The notes below the pieces were generated by a model that saw only the letters and a program-made list of their open reading frames with translations, made no database searches and was not told where the DNA came from. Position numbers and translations under genes: made by a program. This document shows, in pieces, positions 52,801 through 58,322 of a stretch of DNA of 58,322 nucleotides (position 1 is the stretch's first letter; every line of letters begins with the position of its first letter). The stretch comes from Planctomycetota bacterium (lineage in GTDB: Bacteria > Planctomycetota > UBA8108 > UBA1146). The stretch spans positions 1 through 58,322 of the forward strand of contig JAAZXB010000018.1 of the NCBI GenBank assembly GCA_014240375.1, given 5' to 3'.

Positions 52801-54423
52801 TTCATCACAATCGTCGCCATCGGTGAAGTTGCTGTCGCAATCGGGATCGCAATCATCGATCAGGCCATCGCCGTCGGAGTCCGGTTCGCAGTTGTCATCG
52901 TTGCCGTCGCCGTCGCAGTCCTCGCCACCGGTGAAGGTGACATCACAATCGGGATCGCAGTCATCGATCAGGCCATCACCGTCGGAGTCCGGTTCGCAGT
53001 TGTCATCGTTGCCGTCGCCGTCGCAGTCTTCGCCACCGGTGAAGGTGACGTCACAATCGGGATCGCAGTCATCGATCAGGCCATCGCCGTCGGAGTCGTC
53101 CTGGCAGTCGTCGTCTCGTCCGTCGCCATCGCAGTCGTCACCGGAGGTGTAATCCACATCGCAGCCCTGGAGGATGCCATCGTTGTCGACATCCCAGCAG
53201 AGATAGGTGCCACGGTTGATCCACACCACGCTCGGTTGATCTTGGTTGACGATCACCACATCGAGGTCGCCATCGCCGTCAAGATCACCGCTGGCGATGC
53301 GCAGACTTCCGTCGAAGGCTTCCCCGAGCACCTGGCCGCTATCGCTGTAGTATCCACTTCCATCGTTGATCAGTACCCGGTTGGGAGCGTTGAGGTCGAT
53401 CACGAAGGCATCGAGATCGCCATCCAGATCATAGTCTCCCAGGGTCACATCCCGATGATTCGCCACATCGATGATGGGTGTCGAGACGGTGAAATTTCCG
53501 AGGCCATTGTTGAGGTAGACCCGATCTGCCGTGAGCACCTCCTGGCTGGTTTCCCAGGCGTCGAGGTCTCCATCGCCGTCGAGATCTCCCAGCGCCACCG
53601 TTCCCAGCAGGGCTCCCTCGCCGAAGTAGGTCGAGGTGGTAAATTCTCCCAGCCCGTTGTTGAGCAGCACCCGGTTCGCCGGACCGCTACTGGCGATCAC
53701 GGCATCGAGGTCTCCATCCGCATCGACATCGCCGAGGGTCACGCCGCTGCTACCCAGCTCTTCGCCGAGGAGCTCGGCGCCGCTGGAGAATTGACCGAGG
53801 CCTTGATTGAGCCAGATCTTGCTGGTGGAGTTGGCGGCCGTGACACAGGCGTCGAGATCGCCATCTCCATCGACATCTCCCAGTGCCACATCGGTGGCCG
53901 AATCGCTGGTCCACAGCGACTGACCGTTGGCACTGAAGTGTCCCAGACCGTCATTGATCCACACCTTGTGAGTGTGGTCTCCAGGCTCCGTCGCCAGCGG
54001 TTTGGCGGCAACCCATGCATCGATGTCGCCATCGCCATCGAGATCTCCCAGCGCCACCGCACTGCTTCTGTCGCTGTCCAGTGCCTGGCCGCTGTCGATG
54101 AAGTGGCCGCTTCCATCGTTGAACAGGATGAGATCTACGGCGAGCGACCTGCTGAGGTACACATCGAGATCTCCATCGCCGTCCAGATCTGCCAGTGCCA
54201 GGTCAGTTGCGGAAGGGAGGCCCGTTCCGGTGATCTGAAAGATCGCCGGCTGACAATCGGGGTCGTCACAATCGACAGCACCATCGCCGTCGTCATCGAT
54301 CCGGTTATCGCAGACCTCTGAAACCTGCGCGCCAACCGGGGTCAATGGAGAGAAAAAGACGCAACAGAGCGTCAGCAAACTGCAGGTCATCCGTAGTGAG
54401 GATCGGAACATCGGGGATTCCAC
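49882..54423 (-). CDS. Giant secreted FG-GAP / thrombospondin type 3 repeat protein with dockerin-like end
   Basis: With the GTG at 54423 (GGAGG seven bases upstream; ATG at 54411 is the alternative) the product is about 1513 residues. After a signal peptide (MTCSLLTLCCVFFSPLTPVGA) come about seven FG-GAP repeats (ALADLDGDGDLDVYL and so on), forming a propeller, then four short TSP3-like units and about 18 units of 45 residues (pattern CDxDQTGGADCDLNGEDDSC, then QPDTDLDGTIDPCDPD and IDGDGIPND). A dockerin-like module (RGDVNTDGMLDLGDGIYLLS, DGNDDGVLDVADAVFI) and the tail LSCNIYNGC end it. The TSP3 stretch is an extended Ca-loaded rod, probably a surface adhesin or spacer. Confidence 0.88.
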   Translation of the reverse strand: MESPMFRSSLRMTCSLLTLCCVFFSPLTPVGAQVSEVCDNRIDDDGDGAVDCDDPDCQPAIFQITGTGLPSATDLALADLDGDGDLDVYLSRSLAVDLILFNDGSGHFIDSGQALDSDRSSAVALGDLDGDGDIDAWVAAKPLATEPGDHTHKVWINDGLGHFSANGQSLWTSDSATDVALGDVDGDGDLDACVTAANSTSKIWLNQGLGQFSSGAELLGEELGSSGVTLGDVDADGDLDAVIASSGPANRVLLNNGLGEFTTSTYFGEGALLGTVALGDLDGDGDLDAWETSQEVLTADRVYLNNGLGNFTVSTPIIDVANHRDVTLGDYDLDGDLDAFVIDLNAPNRVLINDGSGYYSDSGQVLGEAFDGSLRIASGDLDGDGDLDVVIVNQDQPSVVWINRGTYLCWDVDNDGILQGCDVDYTSGDDCDGDGRDDDCQDDSDGDGLIDDCDPDCDVTFTGGEDCDGDGNDDNCEPDSDGDGLIDDCDPDCDVTFTGGEDCDGDGNDDNCEPDSDGDGLIDDCDPDCDSNFTDGDDCDEDGTDDSCEPDTDGDGVIDDCDPDADGDGIPDICDIDYTSGADCDLNGEDDSCQVDTDSDGTIDPCDPDIDGDGIPNGCDIDQTGGADCDLNGEDDSCQPDTDLDGTIDPCDPDIDGDGIPNDCDVDQTGGADCDLNGEDDSCQPDTDLDGTIDPCDPDIDGDGIPNDCDVDQTGGADCDLNGEDDSCQPDTDLDGTIDPCDPDIDGDGIPNDCDVDQTGGADCDLNGEDDSCQPDTDLDGTIDPCDPDIDGDGIPNDCDIDQTAGSDCDLNGEIDSCQTDTDSDGTIDPCDPDLDGDGIPNDCDVDQTGGADCDLNGEDDSCQPDTDLDGVIDPCDPDLDGDGIPNDCDADQTGGADCDLNGEDDSCQVDTDLDGTIDPCDPDIDGDGIPNGCDTDQTGGADCDLNGEDDSCQVDTDSDGTIDPCDPDIDGDGIPNECDVDETGGDDCDLNGEDDSCQVDTDLDGSIDPCDPDIDGDGIPNGCDIDQTGGADCDLNGEDDSCQVDTDLDGTIDPCDPDLDGDGIPNGCDVDQTGGVDCDMNGEDDSCQTDSDSDGTIDPCDPDLDGDGIPNECDVDQTGGADCDMNGEDDSCQTDTDSDGIIDPCDSDLDGDDIPNDCDIDQTAGEDCDADGQDDSCQADSDSDGTIDPCDPDLDGDGIPNECDVDQTGGADCDMNGEDDSCQTDTDSDGIIDPCDGDLDGDGIPNDCDVDQTGGEDCDANGQDDSCQTDSDSDGTIDPCDGDVDGDGIPNECDLDQVGGTDCDLNGELDSCQLDTDSDGTIDPCDPDLDGDGIPNDCDVDQTGGEDCDSDGQDDSCQTDSDSDGIIDPCDGDVDGDGVPNECDLDQTAGDDCDENGIADACDIAAGAEDLDGNGILDSCEDAPFSRGDVNTDGMLDLGDGIYLLSYFFQGGSTLLCPSAADGNDDGVLDVADAVFIIFYQFLEGDPPPAPFPGCGDDPTEDSLSCNIYNGC
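50210..53160 (-). repeat. TSP3-repeat coding array, 135-bp tandem units
   Basis: About 18 units of 135 bp (45 codons), preceded by shorter units, occupy most of the giant gene. Units at 52131, 52266 and 52401 are nearly identical at the base level, showing recent tandem duplication, while others differ by up to a third. The same composition makes long open frames on the other strand (for example 50279-50668, 51224-51748), which are artefacts. Confidence 0.85.
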
Positions 54424-55037
54424 CGGAACACCTCCATCAGGGGAAAATAGTGAGTATCGAACGTGGAGTATCGGAGTCACCGCTGAATATTATCGGCTGC
54501 TGGAGGGCCGAGGTAGCCCCCTTCAACGGTGCAGGAAGCGCTCGAGGGGGTGGTATTCCCCCACTTCAAATCGATCACGGATAGACATGAATATTGATGT
54601 TAGCCGTGCCATTTCGAGTACAACTCCTCCGGAGTTTTACAACAGTGATTCAAGAAGAGGGAGCAGGTGCCCCGGGTCACCGGATGGAGGGGGGAACCGT
54701 ACTTCTCTTGCAGCGAACCGGTTGCGTGATGTCACGAATACAGCGGAATGAAGACAGGTCGATTTCCTGCACAGTCGTTAACCTCGAATAGATTCTGGAT
54801 CGACCCGATTCAGAGGAATGAATTTTCCAATTTCTTCACCTCTGGTCACTCCTGTGCCTGCGGTAGGGTTCCCCCGACGCGCCACCCGGCGTCGCGGCAG
54901 CTCGTGGTGGGCCACGGGCGGTTTCACATCCGCAGCAAGAAGTGACCGCAGATTTTTCGCGAATCGAAGCGAGCCGGTGACTTCTGTGAGCCCGTTGCTG
55001 CGCTGGCGAGGTTGCACGGGGCAGCAACGGGAGGGGG
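54424..55037. other. 614-base intergenic region with terminator-like hairpins
   Basis: I see no gene here. At 54991-55001 and 55021-55031 there is a perfect 11-bp inverted repeat (CCCGTTGCTGC) with a 19-base loop, 7 bases after the stop of the minus-strand gene at 55038, so it is a likely terminator. A second small hairpin (CGACGC/GCGTCG) is near 54874-54894. The rest should hold the promoter of the giant TSP3 gene; no clear -35/-10 pair can be named. Confidence 0.5.
54991..55031 (-). terminator. 11-bp perfect hairpin after the cohesin-like/dockerin gene
   Basis: CCCGTTGCTGC at 54991-55001 pairs exactly with 55021-55031. It begins 7 bases after the stop codon of the minus-strand gene ending at 55038. 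As with the hairpins at 13718 and 35374, no T tract follows. Confidence 0.55.
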
Positions 55038-55907
55038 TCAGCAGCCGCTGAAACTCTCGCAATCGAGGGGGTCCGGGGTGTTCTCGAGTCCGCATCCAGG
55101 ACCGGGGGCCGGCGGCGCTTCCGATCCACCGAACAGGTAAGCCAGGGACTGGACCACGTCGGACAGGTCGAGAATTCCATCGTCATAGAATTCCGGCTCA
55201 CGATCGCAGGAGATCTGGGTATCCCCCAGCAGGAACTCGAGCAGGGTGAGGGGGTCGACGAGGTCGATGGTGAAACTCCCGTTCACAGCGCCGCGGACGA
55301 AGGATGAATCGGCGGAATCGGTGACCTCGATGATGCCATCGTGAAGCAGGAACTGATCGACCAACACGCCTCCCGGGTGAACCAGGAGTGTTTCACCCCC
55401 TTGTCCGGGGAAGCAGGGGCCGATGGTGCAGTATGGAATCGTTGCGATGGAGTTTGCGGAGTCTGTCAGTTTCACATCCAGCACGACCCGTTCGTGTCCG
55501 GTTGTCGCCGGCAGGTGGTGGAGTCCGAAGAAATCGATGACCACTCCCTGACGCAGTCGATGACCAGGGCACAGATTCAGGGACGAGAAAGATGCCGGTA
55601 CACCGCCGTTGCCCTCCTCCACCGTTTCTCCGGAGTGGGCAGAGACGATCTGGTACGAGTCGTCCTGAATCTGATCGCAGATCAACAGGGCCCACCCTGC
55701 CAGTGGCCCCGCTGGATTGTCCAGCAACGAGCGGACCGTCACGGTGGTGCCAGGACCGGCGACGGCAGGGGTATCGAAGTACAGCGAGAAGTCTCCATCG
55801 GCTGGAGGATTCAGAGGGGGGGAATCGGCAGGACTCACCGGATCATCGGCCAGCCCTGAAATGCCCGAACACAAGACGAGAAGTGTGGCCAGGATGAAAA
55901 TCTTCAT
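55038..55907 (-). CDS. Secreted beta-sandwich (cohesin-like) protein with dockerin-like end
   Basis: A 289-residue protein with a signal peptide (MKIFILATLLVLCSGISGLA). Residues about 38-190 are a beta-rich domain with spaced Cys residues (FSLYFDTPAVAGPGTTVTVR near 40, PIPYC-like TIPYCTIGPC near 157) that resembles cohesin-like modules, though this is a tentative fold call. Residues 208-270 form a dockerin-like module whose first Ca loop is degenerate (RGAVNGSFTIDLVD) while the second is intact (YDDGILDLSDVVQSLAYL). The protein ends LDCESFSGC, the same tail pattern as the giant TSP3 protein. Role unknown; probably a surface-assembly component. Confidence 0.72.
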   Translation of the reverse strand: MKIFILATLLVLCSGISGLADDPVSPADSPPLNPPADGDFSLYFDTPAVAGPGTTVTVRSLLDNPAGPLAGWALLICDQIQDDSYQIVSAHSGETVEEGNGGVPASFSSLNLCPGHRLRQGVVIDFFGLHHLPATTGHERVVLDVKLTDSANSIATIPYCTIGPCFPGQGGETLLVHPGGVLVDQFLLHDGIIEVTDSADSSFVRGAVNGSFTIDLVDPLTLLEFLLGDTQISCDREPEFYDDGILDLSDVVQSLAYLFGGSEAPPAPGPGCGLENTPDPLDCESFSGC

Positions 55908-56247
55908 CTCCAGCTCTTTTCATCGAGAAGAGCATCACGAGATGGAGTTCCGATGGAGGAACCCATGAATGGATCCAGCATGCAGCGGCCAACCACAGTG
56001 GCTGAGAAGATGTCCTCTTCAGTTATCTGGCGGGCGATAGGATGAAGACCGCGAGAAAAGACAGAATCCCGCGGACTATTTCTCAAGGGAAGGAAGTGGG
56101 CGCGTCGCGTCCAACGCGATTCCCGCTCCTGGGCTCCCTTGTCTCGCCACTACCCGCGGACCATCGGCCATCGAGGTTCTCGATCATGGTTTTCGATGAT
56201 AGGGTCGGAAGAGAGTCACAGAGTCACTCTGTGGAAGGAGATGGAAG
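55908..56247. other. 340-base divergent intergenic region
   Basis: It separates the minus-strand dockerin-like gene from the plus-strand 86-residue gene and should carry both promoters. I see no RNA gene or repeat. Short open frames across it lack ribosome sites and recognisable products. Confidence 0.4.
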
Positions 56248-56508
56248 ATGATGGACGCGGACCGCATCGATGAATTGAAGAAGGAGATGGAAAGATGTCA
56301 CCCCTCCTGGATCGCCCGGCTTCTGCCGCTGCTTGGCTTCTGCGCCATCGGTGCATACTTCACCCAGCAAACCTCCGATCCGATCATCCTCATCGGCGGA
56401 ATCGCCGCCGTTCTGTGGGGAAGCTACTGGTGGATCACCATGCGGAGGTTGTACAAATCACTTTCAGCGATATACGAGGCTGAACTCGACGCCGCAAATC
56501 GCCAGTAG
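56248..56508 (+). CDS. Small two-helix membrane protein of unknown function
   Basis: An 86-residue protein with a charged N-terminal helix (ADRIDELKKEMERC), two membrane helices (LLPLLGFCAIGAYF and IILIGGIAAVLWGSYWWI) joined by a short loop, and a charged C-terminal helix (RLYKSLSAIYEAELDAAN). The GGAAGGAGATGG before the ATG pair is a good ribosome site (start 56248 or 56251). The two-helix plan with polar ends resembles the HDRI array proteins at 3526-5509, but I see no shared motif or leader. The stop falls in a threefold 10-base repeat. Confidence 0.6.
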   Translation: MMDADRIDELKKEMERCHPSWIARLLPLLGFCAIGAYFTQQTSDPIILIGGIAAVLWGSYWWITMRRLYKSLSAIYEAELDAANRQ

Positions 56509-56528
56509 TCGCCAGTAGTCGCCAGTAA
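56502..56528. repeat. Threefold direct repeat CGCCAGTAGT
   Basis: Three contiguous copies, the last incomplete, start at about 56500, 56510 and 56520. They cover the stop codon of the 86-residue gene and adjoin the broken end of the cupin remnant, so they may mark a deletion or duplication junction. Confidence 0.7.
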
Positions 56529-56539
56529 TTACGGAGCGC

Positions 56540-56638
56540 CACGGTGATGATCTCGAAGCGCCCCAACGGCATCTCGCGCACTTCATCGGGCTCTTCAAAG
56601 CGACGCAGGATCAGATCGAGATCCTCAGGAGTGTTCAT
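56540..56638 (-). pseudogene. Truncated N-terminus of a cupin-family gene
   Basis: The minus-strand frame from the ATG at 56638 reads NTPEDLDLILRRFEEPDEV and REMPLGRFEIITV, which matches the beginning of small cupin proteins (RRFEEPDEVRE...GRFEIV, followed normally by a metal-binding cupin core). Here the similarity ends after about 33 codons, next to the 10-base repeats, and the remaining codons to 56435 run antisense through the 86-residue gene. The metal motifs are therefore absent. I call it a remnant; the family match is from memory of the motif. Confidence 0.45.
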
Positions 56639-56711
56639 GCCGGCATTAGATCGGACTCGACAGTGAGGAGCCTCGACAGTGAGGAGCAGTGTGCGAGCCG
56701 GTCGCCAGCGA

Positions 56712-58070
56712 TCACCGTCGGTGCGTCACCGTCAGCGAGTCATCCGCAGAGGATCGTTCCCCCATCGAGATGGATGGATCACCGTAAATCGTCAGGCCCA
56801 GGACATTTTGCAGCTTCGCTTTCCTGGCCCATGGGTAGAGCAGCCAGTTTCCCGGATCCCAGTTTGAATCCTTCAGATAGGCGTTCAGGGTGGCGTGATG
56901 CGATTGGCCCACGGTCAGCCCCGCGGCAAGGTAGAGTGGCGCCGAGCGTTCGCCGCGGATTGCCGCGAAGAGTGGCAACGGTGTCGTGTTGTGGGTACCC
57001 GTGACGATGGCGGCGGCCCATCCCTTCACCGTCATCAGTTCCAGTATCGGGTTTTCTGGATCTCCCATGGTGCATCCGGTAGTCAGGAAGATCGCCGGAG
57101 TTGCCGGGGATAGCATCTCGTCGAGAGAATTGACCTCTTTATTATTCCAGTAGAAAAAGGATCGGGGGGTGAAGAGTTGATCTCCTGCGCCGACGTATCG
57201 TATTCCCTTGTCGGTGAATCCGCTGGAGTGAGAGATCACATAGACGAGGTCCGGCGATGTGGTCTTCCAGGAAGAGATGAAGCTCCAGTTTAACTTGAAC
57301 TTCCAGACCGTCTCACCCTGGTCATGCTTGGTGGTGGCGGTGATGTTCGCAGTCATTTCATCCAGTTCCCGATCCCGCGGCCAGTCCTCGTTGAACAGAT
57401 GAGTGTTCCAGTCGAGTGCTTTCAGGTCGTTTCGCACCCCCGCCATCACCAGCGAAGCATCGCTGGCCACGGCGAACCGTTCTGAACCGAGGAGGGCGCT
57501 GCGGGGACCCTGCTTTTGCTGGAAGATGCGAGCCGACTTCAGGGCGGCAGCGACCACCTCCGGGTCTTCATAGGGAATGCGCCCGCAAATCCATGCCGGA
57601 GGAAAGGCGATGGCCGGTTGCCAATCCGCGGCCTCGAGCGTTCCGCCCAGAACTTCCCGCCCCGCCAGCAGCGGGAGGTCGGAACGGATGGTGAGATCGG
57701 TACCCACAGGCTGCCAGGGTCCCATCGGAAGTTCTTCATCGGTTGCAGCGATCAGCAAGTATGCGCTGTGGCCGTCGGTCGGGCATCGCTCCTTGAGCTG
57801 CTGCGATACCGAACGAAATCTCTCCTCCGGCGAGGCGTTCATGCTGAAGGGGATCCACTCGATGGCATATCCCTGTTGCGATTTCCAGCGAGCGAACTCG
57901 CTGTATTCCGGAACCGTCTCTCGCCCCTCTGGATGGACGATCACGTATCGCTGTGGCTGCAGTTGTTGATATCTCTGGGATTGCCGCTCGACCGAAACAC
58001 AACCGGATGCCCACAGCAGCAGCCAGCAACCGATCCACAACCGGTATCGCATGAAAATGGGCTTCGTCAT
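56712..58070 (-). CDS. Gingipain-like (peptidase C25 family) lipoprotein
   Basis: The start at 58070 (GGGAGGAG eight bases upstream) gives 452 residues with a lipoprotein signal ending LLWASGC, Cys24 being the lipid site. The body matches peptidase family C25: a lead beta strand RYVIVHPEG, YLLIAATDEELP near 104, SDLPLL near 130, WICGRIPYEDPEVVAAAL near 160, the catalytic His281 in YVISHSSG and Cys333 in IFLTTGCTMGD. Gingipains and the T9SS sortase PorU belong to this family. It would act on the periplasmic or outer face. The next gene upstream on the same strand ends in LSCGSYDGC. Confidence 0.75.
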   Translation of the reverse strand: MTKPIFMRYRLWIGCWLLLWASGCVSVERQSQRYQQLQPQRYVIVHPEGRETVPEYSEFARWKSQQGYAIEWIPFSMNASPEERFRSVSQQLKERCPTDGHSAYLLIAATDEELPMGPWQPVGTDLTIRSDLPLLAGREVLGGTLEAADWQPAIAFPPAWICGRIPYEDPEVVAAALKSARIFQQKQGPRSALLGSERFAVASDASLVMAGVRNDLKALDWNTHLFNEDWPRDRELDEMTANITATTKHDQGETVWKFKLNWSFISSWKTTSPDLVYVISHSSGFTDKGIRYVGAGDQLFTPRSFFYWNNKEVNSLDEMLSPATPAIFLTTGCTMGDPENPILELMTVKGWAAAIVTGTHNTTPLPLFAAIRGERSAPLYLAAGLTVGQSHHATLNAYLKDSNWDPGNWLLYPWARKAKLQNVLGLTIYGDPSISMGERSSADDSLTVTHRR

Positions 58071-58249
58071 CCGGTGTACTCCTCCCTCATCGTGGACAGG
58101 CACCTGGAATCCTCCGTGTCGGAGTAGGCACAGGGAATCATCCGGACTTGCGGGAGGATGGGACACTCCTGAGTCAGATGCCCACGAATTTTCCAGCCAG
58201 GTCCTTATTCCCGGCCGGGATCGGTCAAAAGGGCAGAGGCGAGGCAGCC

Positions 58250-58322
58250 TCAACAACCGTCGTAGCTGCCACAACTGAGCTGCGCTCCGGAGCCTGCCCT
58301 GGCTCGCAAGATGGTGAGGTTC
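58250..58322 (-). CDS. C-terminal end of a gene running in from the right, with a Cys tail
   Basis: Too short for ordinary gene calling. The minus-strand frame open at the window edge ends LSCGSYDGC-stop, which has the same pattern as the ends of the proteins at 49882 (LSCNIYNGC) and 55038 (LDCESFSGC). About 23 residues are visible; the rest lies outside. It is the gene immediately upstream of the C25 lipoprotein, 180 bases away, on the same strand. Confidence 0.5.
   Translation of the reverse strand, partial: NLTILRARAGSGAQLSCGSYDGC

Noticed and set aside
50210..53160. Regular repeats that might suggest a CRISPR array
   Set aside because: The 135-bp units are continuous coding repeats without spacers, and no cas gene is nearby.
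54594..54791. 65-codon plus-strand frame upstream of the TSP3 gene
   Set aside because: No ribosome site, no hydrophobic or conserved pattern; composition like the non-coding surroundings.

Overview
The window (about 58 kb, GC-rich) looks like chromosomal DNA of a Planctomycetota bacterium. The support is gene content rather than any rRNA marker: secreted DUF1800 and DUF1501 proteins side by side, dockerin-like calcium-loop modules on four proteins, an ASPIC/UnbV FG-GAP lipoprotein, a very long thrombospondin type 3 (TSP3) repeat protein, GH29 fucosidase and many Tat, Sec and lipoprotein signals. I saw no tRNA, rRNA, CRISPR array, insertion sequence or phage gene. The phylum call is inference from family knowledge.

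Layout. 1-1427: a broken left edge, where a fragment of an FG-GAP/TSP3 gene abuts an inverted middle piece of a sodium:solute symporter, which abuts that symporter's C-terminal half; an N-acylglucosamine 2-epimerase and a membrane C39-like peptidase follow as an overlapping operon. 3526-5555: five tandem minus-strand genes for small membrane proteins with a shared C-terminal helix and a shared leader element at a fixed distance from every start codon; this is the best candidate for an undescribed system. 5709-9370: cupin, secreted esterase, an unknown anchored protein and an RRM RNA-binding protein with a long leader and a clear terminator. 9502-13691: a periplasmic (Tat) molybdenum hydroxylase of the PaoABC/xanthine dehydrogenase type plus a small Cys-rich protein. 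13852-19467: saccharopine-dehydrogenase-like protein, DUF454 protein, NatAB-type ABC exporter, and an orphan HyuB. 19464-26826: dienelactone hydrolase-like protein, RND adaptor and pump, GH29 fucosidase. 26902-31011: a four-gene overlapping operon GT39-modA-modB-modC, which could feed molybdate to the hydroxylase upstream. 31095-41132: PhoD-like phosphatase, FG-GAP lipoprotein and TPR protein (with an in-frame TGA), two amidohydrolase genes holding three amidohydrolase modules of which only one keeps the HxH metal motif, and a two-domain cupredoxin with a dockerin-like tail. 41139-49432: DUF1501, DUF1800, a GT39 transferase and a sodium symporter with an unusual inserted hairpin domain. 49882-58322: a 1.5-kilo-residue TSP3 protein, a cohesin-like/dockerin protein, a gingipain-like (C25) lipoprotein and the last codons of another gene.

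Common threads. Most genes encode envelope or secreted products. Start codons often overlap the previous stop as ATGA or TTGA, so operons are easy to trace. Three proteins near the right end share a terminal L-x-C-x-x-(Y/F)-x-G-C-stop tail, and two of them lie around a C25 lipoprotein gene; whether this is a sorting signal or only a structural cap of the dockerin-like module cannot be told from sequence alone. Several gene ends carry long perfect hairpins without a T tract.
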